Positions 26,053 through 34,754 of a DNA stretch of 64,000 bases are shown one piece after another. Positions within the stretch are counted from its first letter, which is position 1. The number at the start of each line of letters is the position of its first letter. The DNA is from Bradyrhizobium tropiciagri (GTDB lineage Bacteria > Pseudomonadota > Alphaproteobacteria > Rhizobiales > Xanthobacteraceae), in assembly GCF_018130545.1 (NCBI RefSeq), contig NZ_JAFCKF010000007.1, positions 310,001 to 374,000 of the forward strand, given 5' to 3'. A model generated the notes under the pieces. The model was not told the DNA's origin. It worked only from the letters and a program-made list of their open reading frames with translations, and did no database searches. Position numbers and translations under genes: made by a program.

Positions 26053-27267
26053 ATGACGAAACTGGAAGCCCGCATGCAGCACTTCGCCCTCATTCAATCT
26101 CTCTGCCGGGTTGCGATGTCGAACCCCAACCCGGCGCTGACTAAGCAGGTCGAGCGTCTGCGCAACGCGATGCAGGAGGCCGGCGAGTCCAAGGAAGCCG
26201 CGGCCCTGTCGGCTATCCTGACCAGCGCCGAACGCGCGGAGGATATGACGCCCAGCAAGTTGACCCGGTCCCTTGTCATGACCGGCGGCGAGACGCTGAC
26301 CCGCAACACCGTGATCCCGGTCGACCGCGAAACGTCGACCCCGCTCGCCCAGGTCATTTTTCAGCAGCAGATCCCCGAGGGCGCCCCCATTTTCAGCGGC
26401 GACGTCAGTGGCGCGATCAAATCACTGCTCGAAGAGTGGTCTCACCTGGAGGCCTTCGACGCCGCCGGCATCAAGCCCAGCAAGACCTGCCTCATCTACG
26501 GCGCGCCAGGCACCGGCAAAACGCGCCTTGCCATGTGGATGGCCAAGCAGCTCGATCTTCCTGTGGTGGTCGCAAGGCTGGATAGCCTGGTGTCTTCGTT
26601 CCTGGGAACCTCGTCGCGCAACATTGGCACCCTCTTCAATTTCGTGAACCGCTTTCGCTGTGTGCTGCTGCTCGATGAGTTCGATGCGCTGGCCAAGCTC
26701 CGCGACGATCCGCAGGAGGTCGGCGAGATCAAGCGCATCGTCAACGCCCTGCTGCAAAATCTCGACACGCGCGAGCCCCTCGGGTTCACGATCGGCATCA
26801 CCAACCATCCCCAGCTGCTCGACCCGGCGGTTTGGCGACGCTTCGAAGTGCAGCTGCAGATCCCCAACCCCGACACGCAGCTGCGGCTCGATATGGCCCG
26901 TCTTTTCATGATGCCGACCGAAGCGCCGGAATCACACCTGAAACTGTTTGCCTGGTTCACCGAAGGCGCCACGGGCGCCGAGCTCGAGGCCGTGGTTCGC
27001 AGCTATAAGAAGCTGAGAGCAGTGAGGGGCGATAAACCCTATGAGCTGCTCGACCTGTTCAGACAGTTCGCAACGCTCAACAGCGGCCGCCTCAACGCGG
27101 AACGCCGGCATCTGCTTCAAGATCCGGCCGACCTGCTCGAGGCGCTGCATCGCGACACCGAACTCTCCTTCTCCCAGGCGGAGCTGGGCGAGATCATCAA
27201 CAAAGACAAATCCACAATCAGCCGCATGCTGAATTCACGCAATAAGTCGGTGAGAAGCCATGGCTAG
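26053..27267 (+). CDS. ietA: IetA-like AAA+ ATPase (antitoxin of ietAS)
   Basis: A 404-residue AAA+ ATPase. Walker A GAPGTGKT is at residues 150-157; Walker B is CVLLLDEFDAL; sensor-type ITNHPQLLDPAVWRRF follows. The C-terminus ends in a helix-turn-helix-like segment (SQAELGEIINKDKSTISRMLNSR), suggesting DNA binding and autoregulation. With the following subtilase it matches the ietA-ietS pair known from the Agrobacterium pTiC58 plasmid, where ietA counteracts protease toxicity and the pair gives stability and incompatibility. It overlaps ietS by 8 bases. Similar AAA+/subtilase pairs are also listed as anti-phage systems. Confidence 0.85.
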   Translation: MTKLEARMQHFALIQSLCRVAMSNPNPALTKQVERLRNAMQEAGESKEAAALSAILTSAERAEDMTPSKLTRSLVMTGGETLTRNTVIPVDRETSTPLAQVIFQQQIPEGAPIFSGDVSGAIKSLLEEWSHLEAFDAAGIKPSKTCLIYGAPGTGKTRLAMWMAKQLDLPVVVARLDSLVSSFLGTSSRNIGTLFNFVNRFRCVLLLDEFDALAKLRDDPQEVGEIKRIVNALLQNLDTREPLGFTIGITNHPQLLDPAVWRRFEVQLQIPNPDTQLRLDMARLFMMPTEAPESHLKLFAWFTEGATGAELEAVVRSYKKLRAVRGDKPYELLDLFRQFATLNSGRLNAERRHLLQDPADLLEALHRDTELSFSQAELGEIINKDKSTISRMLNSRNKSVRSHG

Positions 27268-29770
27268 TCCCGTCCAGATCATTCTCAACCCCAACAATTT
27301 CTCCGAAGACCGCGATAAGCCGGGCGGCGGCGGCCCCAAGACCGATTTTTTTCTCGACGACGACATTGGTTTCGTCGCGCATCGCCAGAATGTCCTGAAG
27401 CAGCTGGCGGACGTCAGGGCCGGCCTGCAACGTCAGGCGCCGACGTTCGGCCCGGTCGGCTTCGTGAAGGTGATCCTCCGCCGTAAGGCCTGGGCGAAGA
27501 GCCATCGTCCGCTGCACGCCTTGTTTTCCGAGCGCCGGACGCGCCTTGTCGGCAATCTCGACTTGGGCGAACTCATCGTGGAAGCAACCCCGCAGGCTTT
27601 GGCCGAAATCGAAGCGGAAGTGGCGAGGGCCGAGGATCATACCCAGCGGCGCTTTAATGAGCGGACCAAGAAGGTGGAGGCGGTGCCGACGCCGCGCCGT
27701 AGTGAGACGGGCGCGATCGAAGGCCTTGAGCTTTATGGGGCAGGGGATCGTCGCCAATTCGACCTGGACCAAGCGGTCGTGTGGCTATCCAACCCGAAGA
27801 CCGGCGGCCAATATGAGGTCGAGCTGTTCGAAATCCCGCCGGTTCCGGCGAACTACGATATTGCCGGCTTCCGTCGCCAGCTTTTTGAATCGTTTACCGC
27901 CGGCCTGCAGCATCTCGGCACGGGCCTTGACGTCCACGCGCTGCCCCGCCGCGTCGGCAGCGAGCAGCCGACCTATGCGGTTCGCCTCGAGCAGTCGGCA
28001 CAGCCGCCGATCGTGCGCATGTTGCCGTCGGTCGGCGAACGTGGCCGTGCGATCGCGCCGTTCGATCCGAACCGCGACCGCCATGCCCGTCTGGTCAAGT
28101 TTCTGGAATCTCACCCTCTGGTGAAGAAGATCGAATTGCCGGGCGTCGTCGTCCGCAGCGAGGGCGTTGTCCGCACCCGCCCGCAAACCGCGGCGATCCA
28201 GCAGCGCGATCGCGCGAAGGCCTGGCCTCGTGTCGGAGTGATCGACGGCGGCATCAGCGATGCGGCTCTCGGCGATTGGGTGGTCGGCCGCTGGGATCCG
28301 CTTGCCGCTCAGGACATGGACCACGGCCACGGCACCTTCATCGGCGGCATCCTTGTCGCGGGGAGCGCTATGAATGGACCGCAGACCAGCACTGACGCCG
28401 ACGGCGTCGAGCTTTATGATATCGCGGTCTACCCGAATTCCGACAACGCGTTCGCGAACTATTACCGCGACCTGACCGGCTTCCTTGATGAAGTCGAGAA
28501 TGCCGTTGCCGAAGCCAAGGCGCAACACGGCGTGCGGGTCTTCAATTTCAGCATGAACGTCCAGGTGCTGGTGTCGGCCGGTCACTACAGCAAGGTAGCA
28601 TCCCGGCTCGACCATATCGCGGACACGTACGATGTTTTGATCTTCATCTCGGCCGGCAACCTGAACGCCAGTGCGGGACGCCCGGAATGGCCGGCGACGC
28701 CGGATATGGCCCTGCAGCTGATGGCGGCCTCGCAAAACGATGGGATCCAGGTACCCGCGGAGAGCGCGCGCAACGTTTCGGTTGGCGCTTTGAATCCTGC
28801 CGGGCTTGGTGCGCACAGCGTCGACCATGCTCCCGCGCGATACTCCCGCCGCGGCCCCGGCCTGCGGGCATTGGTCAAGCCGGACTTCGCCTTCACCGGC
28901 GGCTCGGGCACGCCGATGCAGCCTCTCGGACACGGGCTCTATTCGGTCGCGCCCAACGGCTCTCTCGCAGACAGTTGCGGCACGAGCTACGCAACGCCCT
29001 TCATCGCCAAACAGGCGGCGATCCTCGATTCGGAGATCGAAGGTGAGGTTTCGCGGGAAACCCTTGTTGCGCTTCTGACCCACCATGCGCAGACCCCGCT
29101 GCCGCTGAGCGACAAGACCTTGAATGTCATCGCCCGCCAGCTGTGTGGTCACGGCATGACAGCGCCGGTCGCAAGCGTGCTGGAAGGCGGGGACCATCAG
29201 ATTACGCTGGTGTTCGCGACTCGCTTGGAGAAGGACCGCCAGATGAATTTCCGCTTCTCCTGGCCTTCGTGCCTGGTCGGCCCCGGCAATGCGTGCCGCG
29301 GCTCCGCTCGGCTGACGCTGGTGTCGAGTCCTCCGCTTGACCAGCGCTTCGGAGCCGAGTTCACGCGGATCAATGTGGAGGCAGCACTCCAGCAGGAGCA
29401 GATCTCGCGGGGCGGCGAGGTCAGCTGGAAGGGCCAGCTGAAGCCGCTTTATCTGCCGCCCAGCGGGATCGAGCATCCTTTTGAAGCCGAACGGGTCGAA
29501 CACGGCATGAAGTGGAGCCCGGTGAAGACCAGCGGCGCCACCATGCCGAAGGGCCGAGGTGCCTCGACCAACTGGCGTCTGGTCGTGAGTTACCTGTCGC
29601 GCACCGACAATGAGGAGATGCCTGACGAGGGCGTGCCTTTCACGGCAATTCTGACGATTTCGGATCCGAAGATGGAGCAGCCTGTATTCCAGGTAATGCG
29701 CCAGCAACTGCTGCAGAGCGTTCAGATTGCCGATATCCGCACCGCGGCGCGCATCGTGTCCCGTGTTTAA
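27260..29770 (+). CDS. ietS: IetS-like subtilisin-family serine protease (toxin)
   Basis: An 836-residue S8-type protease. The triad is visible: D329 in VGVIDGGIS, H357 in DHGHGTFIGGI and S576 in SCGTSYATP, with an oxyanion-type N in SAGNLNAS. The N-terminal ~240 residues are a family-specific region without a signal peptide, so it acts in the cytoplasm. The C-terminal ~200 residues are beta-rich. In pTiC58 the homologous pair acts as a toxin-antitoxin-like module with AAA+ partner IetA. Here it overlaps ietA by 8 bases and is full length. Coding is clean, with strong GC3 bias. Confidence 0.88.
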   Translation: MASPVQIILNPNNFSEDRDKPGGGGPKTDFFLDDDIGFVAHRQNVLKQLADVRAGLQRQAPTFGPVGFVKVILRRKAWAKSHRPLHALFSERRTRLVGNLDLGELIVEATPQALAEIEAEVARAEDHTQRRFNERTKKVEAVPTPRRSETGAIEGLELYGAGDRRQFDLDQAVVWLSNPKTGGQYEVELFEIPPVPANYDIAGFRRQLFESFTAGLQHLGTGLDVHALPRRVGSEQPTYAVRLEQSAQPPIVRMLPSVGERGRAIAPFDPNRDRHARLVKFLESHPLVKKIELPGVVVRSEGVVRTRPQTAAIQQRDRAKAWPRVGVIDGGISDAALGDWVVGRWDPLAAQDMDHGHGTFIGGILVAGSAMNGPQTSTDADGVELYDIAVYPNSDNAFANYYRDLTGFLDEVENAVAEAKAQHGVRVFNFSMNVQVLVSAGHYSKVASRLDHIADTYDVLIFISAGNLNASAGRPEWPATPDMALQLMAASQNDGIQVPAESARNVSVGALNPAGLGAHSVDHAPARYSRRGPGLRALVKPDFAFTGGSGTPMQPLGHGLYSVAPNGSLADSCGTSYATPFIAKQAAILDSEIEGEVSRETLVALLTHHAQTPLPLSDKTLNVIARQLCGHGMTAPVASVLEGGDHQITLVFATRLEKDRQMNFRFSWPSCLVGPGNACRGSARLTLVSSPPLDQRFGAEFTRINVEAALQQEQISRGGEVSWKGQLKPLYLPPSGIEHPFEAERVEHGMKWSPVKTSGATMPKGRGASTNWRLVVSYLSRTDNEEMPDEGVPFTAILTISDPKMEQPVFQVMRQQLLQSVQIADIRTAARIVSRV

Positions 29771-30678
29771 TTAACTGCACGGGAGGGGCTGCCCGCCTTT
29801 GGCATCAACGCTCCGTTAGCTTGTACCGCAGATGCAGGCTGCCGAGCTCGCAGGAGCTGGAGGCGTAGGTCGTCTGTCAGTCCCTGTGGTTCGGACGAAA
29901 TCGATATCGGCGACGCGAGGTCGTCGATATAATAAGCTTTGCGAATGTAGGGGAAGTAAGTGCCGGGTACTGGTGGGCATTGAACTTCCAGGGGACGGTT
30001 CTCAAGGTGCTGGTCAGCTAGCCAGACGGGTTCGGCGCCATGCCGGACCTCACGCGCGATATGGCAAACTTCGGTTTGGGAAAATAGGAATTTATTCCAT
30101 AATCAATATTATGCGAAATTAGATAACGTACTGTTTTCAATAAGATAGCCTTGTTGTATTCCGGAACGCATAGTTCCTGCAGAAAGTTGCTACCCGCGAC
30201 GGGCATGCGACAAATGCCATATTCTCGTGGCGGTGTCGAACTTCAATTGACGATCCCATAATCGATCCTGCCCTGCTCATCTGCCACTGCGCCGTCCTTG
30301 ACTCGTACGATCCTCATCGTGCGAATGCGGTCCGCTTGCCCAAGTGTCGTAGCCGTCCAGGTTTGTCGCGATAGCCACGGGACGCCCGACGTAGAGCCTA
30401 CGCGAGGTCATGCCGGATACAGTGAATCATCCGGCGTTCCTTTTGGAGCGGCCTATTCGGGTAACCGTCATTATGGAATATCCGAAGTTGAATTTGCATC
30501 AAGATCTGTCGTTTTTCGTCCGATCTGAGTCGTTTGCGCTCGATCAGAGTCTAACAGGGCCAATCTAGCGGATTAAAGTTCATAGATCTTCGCTAGCGGG
30601 CGCTCCCGTGATCAAGCCAATATTAAAATCAATCGTTCTCGTTCCATCAAAGTCTGCTTCTAAACCGCCGACGCCTGC

Positions 30679-30894
30679 TCAAGTAGGCCCACCAAATCGT
30701 CTTAGCGTCCGCGCCAGCAATTCGTCGTCATCGATCACGCCGCGCGTCCACTCGTCCAGCGCCGCCTCGGTCTCTGGCAGTAAAACGCCACCATCGATCG
30801 CGTTGTTTCCAGCGGCAAACCGAGCAGCGTCGCGGCGAGATTCCAATTGCATCACCTGGCGAATGCGGGCGGCTACCGCGCTACGCCGTTTCAC
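30679..30894 (-). CDS. possible VbhA-like antitoxin remnant
   Basis: A 71-residue frame. The C-terminal part (PETEAALDEWTRGVIDDDELLARTLRRFG) resembles the VbhA/antitoxin pattern, in which a short helix carrying 'G-x-I-x-x-D/E-E' precedes a basic helix. Such proteins inhibit Fic toxins. No Fic gene follows; the sequence downstream stays open for about 32 more codons after the stop and then ends. If the call is right it is an orphan left by deletion of its partner. Confidence 0.35.
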   Translation of the reverse strand: MKRRSAVAARIRQVMQLESRRDAARFAAGNNAIDGGVLLPETEAALDEWTRGVIDDDELLARTLRRFGGPT

Positions 30895-31096
30895 CCCTCC
30901 GCGATGAGGTCACGGCCGTCCAAAGTCCATCTATGCAGATTCTATTCGGCCTAACGAGCTAATCATAAGATATTGATATAATGAAGAAATTATTGGGTCT
31001 TTCATTCACTGAGGTGCATGAACGGAAGAGATGCGGCTCGGGTCGTTGAGGCTGTCCCTGCCCTCAACCCCCGGACCCTTGAGCCCGCTGGGTCAA

Positions 31097-31146
31097 AAAT
31101 GACGCCGATGGAACCCGAATTCCGACCAAATGACTCTGATGGAACC
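31097..31146. repeat. tandem terminal repeats resembling an IS21-family end
   Basis: Two copies of aaatgac-N3-gatggaacc, at 31097-31115 and 31128-31146, repeat with a 31-bp period next to ggtcaaaaat. Multiple spaced direct repeats near each terminus are typical of IS21-family elements. No istA or istB reading frame is present, so only an end fragment survives. Confidence 0.4.
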
Positions 31147-32032
31147 AGAAAAAAGGAGCCAACATCTGTAGGCTGAAACTATTGGTTTTTCTCGCGCCGA
31201 GACTCAGATCGAACGCGAAACGACACGTGGCGCAAGCAGTTGGGAAGGCACAAGCCAAACCCTTTGGTTTTCATCATGGTCGGTACTGCCGCGACGTATC
31301 GTGAGATCGGCTCCGATGGGCACCTCGTCGCTATGGGCAAGATCGGTTGAGCCAGCGCCAGCGCTGATCGCCCGCAGATCACATGCCGAAATCCCAGGCG
31401 TGCGAGCGAAATGACTGCGGATCAGCCTAGTGAGTGCGGCAACAGCTTGTGCGCTTCCCGCGATCAGCTTCGAAAGCTCTTGCCGTCATCCATCTTATCG
31501 ACTGCAAAGAGTGCCAGCGCGCCCCTCACGACGCAATCGCAAGCCTCGTCTCATGATTGAACGGAGGGATCTCGTTTGCGTTAGGCTAGGTGCGTCCGAC
31601 CGGAAGACGCGCTGAGCTTTGCTACGACAAGCCTTGGCTTGCATGTCGGCGAGCGGTCGACGAAATCACTCTACTTGCGCTCCGACGACCGGGCTCAACG
31701 CTCCGCTATTTCGAGAGCGATCCCCGTGATCAGACCGTGGCATTCGAGGTCACCGATGAGGCAAGCTTCAGGCCGCCCGCGACCTGCGACGCCGGAATGA
31801 CCGGGTTCAGCCATGTCGGACTGTTTACCACCAGTGCGGGACGAACTATTCTGGACCCAGGTCTGCAACGCCCGCGCCAGCGACCAGAAGGGGGCGAAGG
31901 ACGCAGTGGCATGAGAGTAGTCCAGGCCGAGACGCTCGATAGTCTCGACCGCCTCCTTATCCTTGGAAGGTTGATCCTGCGGCCTCTGCATCTGGTGGTA
32001 GCGCAGCGATTGCAGCCGCACGGATCGCGAAC

Positions 32033-33187
32033 TCAGAGGTGACGGCCGATCAAGTCCTTCATCAGTTCGTTTGCACCGCCATATATCGGCTCGATGCGCG
32101 CGTCGACAAACATCCTGCCGATCGGATACTCCATCATATATCCATGTCCGCCAAACAGCTGAAGGCAACGACTGACAATCTCACACTGCCGCTCGCTAGC
32201 CCACCACTTCGTCATTGACGCGAGTTCCGTGTCGAGTTTTCCAGATGTCATCCGCTCGATGATGAAGTCGACAAAGACACGCGCGATCATTGCGACCGTC
32301 TTGACCTCGGCGAGTTCGAAGCGGACATGCTGCAGATCAAGCAATCGCTTCTCAAATATGTCGCGGGTCTTCGCGTGTTGGACCGTTATAGCGTAGGCAT
32401 GTTCCATGACTGCCGCACAATTCACTCCGACGAGCGCGCGTTCGTATGTCAAGTCCTGCATCATTTGGATGAAGCCCTGGCCTTCACAACCGCCCAGGAT
32501 GGCGTCCGCGGGAACCCTGCAACCGTCGAAGAAGAGCTCGCAGGTGTCAGAACCATGCAATCCTACCTTTTTCAGCCGCCGCCCGACGCGAAATCCTGCC
32601 GTCGCCGCCTCGAAAAGAACAAGCGACACCCCCTTGGCCTTCTGCGTGGGATCCGTCTTGACCGCCAGTACAATGAGGTCGGCAATCGAGCCATTGGTAA
32701 TAAACGTCTTCGCCCCCTCGATGATGTATTCGTCACCTGAGCGTATGGCACGGGTGCGCATATTCTGCAGATCCGTACCGCCGCCCGGCTCCGTCATGCC
32801 CATGGCTGCAATCCATTGACCATTGGCCAGCCGGGGCAGGTACTTTTTCCGCTGTTCTAGAGTCCCGTACCGCTCAATGTAGTGGGCCGCGATGACATGG
32901 ATCTGCTTGCCGGGGCGAAAACTGGTATCTCCGACCAAACATAGCTCGTGCGCAATCGCTGCTTCGTGTGCGAAGCTTCCGCCGCTGCCACCATAGTCCG
33001 TGGAGATGTCAGGTAGCAATATTCCGAGCTCACCCGCTTTTTGCCACACGGTTCTGTCGGTCGCCCCTTCGGCAAGCCACCTTTCTTGGTTGGGCAGAAC
33101 TTCTTCTGCGCAAAAGCGACGTGCCAAATCCGCAAGGGCCTCGATCTCTTCCGTATACCAGCGGGGTCGGGAACTCTCGATAAACAT
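32033..33187 (-). CDS. acyl-CoA dehydrogenase
   Basis: A 384-residue FAD enzyme that should form a 2,3-double bond in an acyl-CoA and pass electrons to ETF. Visible are the N-terminal helical domain, the FAD/substrate motif AAMGMTEPGGGTDLQNM, the beta-domain signature IEGAKTFITNGSIADLIV, and C-terminal RCLQLFGGHGYMMEYPIGRMFVDARI. The 'GGANELMKDLIG' end and E in LTYERALVG place the likely catalytic Glu in helix G, as in long-chain and isovaleryl-CoA dehydrogenases. Full length. It diverges from the thiolase gene; a palindrome at 33254-33275 lies between them. Confidence 0.9.
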   Translation of the reverse strand: MFIESSRPRWYTEEIEALADLARRFCAEEVLPNQERWLAEGATDRTVWQKAGELGILLPDISTDYGGSGGSFAHEAAIAHELCLVGDTSFRPGKQIHVIAAHYIERYGTLEQRKKYLPRLANGQWIAAMGMTEPGGGTDLQNMRTRAIRSGDEYIIEGAKTFITNGSIADLIVLAVKTDPTQKAKGVSLVLFEAATAGFRVGRRLKKVGLHGSDTCELFFDGCRVPADAILGGCEGQGFIQMMQDLTYERALVGVNCAAVMEHAYAITVQHAKTRDIFEKRLLDLQHVRFELAEVKTVAMIARVFVDFIIERMTSGKLDTELASMTKWWASERQCEIVSRCLQLFGGHGYMMEYPIGRMFVDARIEPIYGGANELMKDLIGRHL

Positions 33188-33510
33188 GCCATTTCCTCAA
33201 GAACGAGCCGACGACCGTCGGCGTGAACTTCTTAACGTACAGTGTGTGCCTCCAAATCGTCTGATGCGACGATTTCGCGTCACGGCCCATATCGTAAAAT
33301 GCGGGTTGGGGCGCGCGCCCGACGACCGGGTATGCCTCAATTTTGCGTTCGCACGCGCTGATGCATGGCGCCGCGGAACGACGATGTGCCGCGCGGATGT
33401 TGAAGGACCGGTTCTTTGGTGATGGGTCCGAACCTGCCTTGCAGCTGGCAAGCCGTAGGGGCGCGAGATGGGAAAGACCTAGAGATTCGCTTGGCCAAAG
33501 GGATAACGGA
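33188..33510. promoter_or_regulatory. divergent promoter region with palindromic operator
   Basis: The region holds AAATCGTC-TGATGC-GACGATTT (33254-33275), a perfect 8-bp-arm inverted repeat. A second inverted repeat is gccgac-gacc-gtcggc (33207-33222). The first motif recurs with identical arms at 37566-37587, upstream of the enoyl-CoA hydratase gene, pointing to one shared regulator. No reading frame here looks real. Confidence 0.55.
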
Positions 33511-34698
33511 ATGAACAGCAGGGTCGTCGTTTGCGGCGTCGGCATGGTCCCTTTCGGCAAACCGGGATCGAGCGAATCTTACGAACTCATGGGAGCCAAC
33601 GCAGCCAGAGCAGCTCTGGCCGACGCCGGTCTAACATATCAGCAGGTCCAGCAGGCCTATGTGGGGTATGTCTACGGCGATTCGTGCTCGGGTCAGGCAG
33701 CGCTCTACCGGGTCGGCTTGAGTGCTGTTCCGATCGTCAACGTCAATAATAACTGCGCCACCGGATCGACGGCACTGTACTTGGCTAGGCAGGCCGTGGC
33801 GCAAGGAGCCGTGGAGTGCGTACTGGCACTCGGCTTCGAACAAATGCGCCGAGGGGCAATCACCGCGCAGCATGAAGACCGCCCCGATCCCTCGCAGCGG
33901 CTCTTTGATTCCATGAGGGTGATCCAGGGGTTTGAACTGGAAACCCCGGTAGCCGCACAAATATTCGGAGGCGCAGGGCGTATGCACATGCGGCTCTATG
34001 GTACACGTCCTGAGACGTTCGCGCGCATCGCGGTCAAAGCGCGTGGCCACGCCGCGTACAATCCTTATGCTCTCTTCCGAACCCCTGTCACTTTGGAAGA
34101 GGTGCTTGCCTCGCCGACGGTCTTCGAACCCCTAACGAGGCTGCAATGCTGCCCGCCGACCTGCGGCGCAGCGGCCGCAGTTGTTTGCTCCGAAGCATTT
34201 GCGCGGCGCAACGGGCTCGATCGCTCCGTAGTCATTGCGGCGCAAACGATGACCACGGATGGCAACAGCAGTTTTGATGAAGACGATATGCGACGGCTGG
34301 CCGGCTACGACATGGCGCGGCGCGCCGCGATCCGCGCCTACGAGCAAGCGGCGGTCGGCCCTGACGAGATTGCGGTTGCCGAACTGCATGATTGCTTCAC
34401 ATCGAACGAGTTGATCAGCTACGAGGCGCTCGGTTTCGTCGCCGAGGGCGAGGCCGAAAAATTTGTCCTTGACGGCAATAACACGTATGGCGGACAGGTG
34501 GTTGTCAATCCCTCCGGCGGCTTGCTCTCCAAGGGACACCCTCTTGGCGCGACTGGGCTGGCACAATGTGCCGAACTTACTTGGCAGTTGCGCGGGCAAG
34601 CAGATCGACGCCAAGTCGAGGGCGCGCGGCTTGCGCTGCAACACAATCTCGGGCTCGGCGGTGCCTGTGTTGTCACATTATACGCCCGGGGGCTATAA
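33511..34698 (+). CDS. thiolase family protein (SCP-x / lipid-transfer type)
   Basis: A 395-residue thiolase-fold enzyme. The nucleophilic Cys is in VNNNCATGSTAL, the conserved HDCF in AELHDCFTSNEL, and the catalytic His in [14 protein letters not shown]. This pattern is that of sterol-carrier-protein-x-type thiolases, which cleave 3-ketoacyl-CoA of branched or cyclic substrates. The ATG at 33511 gives the conserved start RVVVCGVGMVPFG; an in-frame start at 33343 adds an unlikely Arg-rich leader. It is first in a rightward gene series. Confidence 0.87.
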   Translation: MNSRVVVCGVGMVPFGKPGSSESYELMGANAARAALADAGLTYQQVQQAYVGYVYGDSCSGQAALYRVGLSAVPIVNVNNNCATGSTALYLARQAVAQGAVECVLALGFEQMRRGAITAQHEDRPDPSQRLFDSMRVIQGFELETPVAAQIFGGAGRMHMRLYGTRPETFARIAVKARGHAAYNPYALFRTPVTLEEVLASPTVFEPLTRLQCCPPTCGAAAAVVCSEAFARRNGLDRSVVIAAQTMTTDGNSSFDEDDMRRLAGYDMARRAAIRAYEQAAVGPDEIAVAELHDCFTSNELISYEALGFVAEGEAEKFVLDGNNTYGGQVVVNPSGGLLSKGHPLGATGLAQCAELTWQLRGQADRRQVEGARLALQHNLGLGGACVVTLYARGL

Positions 34699-34754
34699 GG
34701 CGGCGTGGAATTCTACCGCAAAATGGGGCGGTTATTGGAGACTGACCAATCGCC

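Larger units (their letters stand above)
29771..32032. other. gene-poor, decayed region at the island edge
   Basis: 2.26 kb without a convincing intact gene. Base composition drifts: AT-rich patches lie near 30080-30140 and 30960-31010. A minus-strand trace around 30270-30400 (RPVAIATNLDGYDTWASGP, then after a shift RIVRVKDGAVADEQGRIDY) looks like a broken coding remnant I cannot assign. A possible small antitoxin frame (30679-30894) and IS21-like repeats (31097-31146) are listed separately. No tRNA or att site could be recognised. Confidence 0.5.

Noticed and set aside
27785-29707. A 640-codon open frame antisense to ietS
   Set aside because: It is the mirror of the strongly GC3-biased ietS gene; its translation has no domain, and the sense strand shows a full catalytic triad.
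31590-32042. A 150-codon plus-strand frame in the decayed zone
   Set aside because: No motif, no ribosome-binding site, and its end runs antisense to the acyl-CoA dehydrogenase start region.
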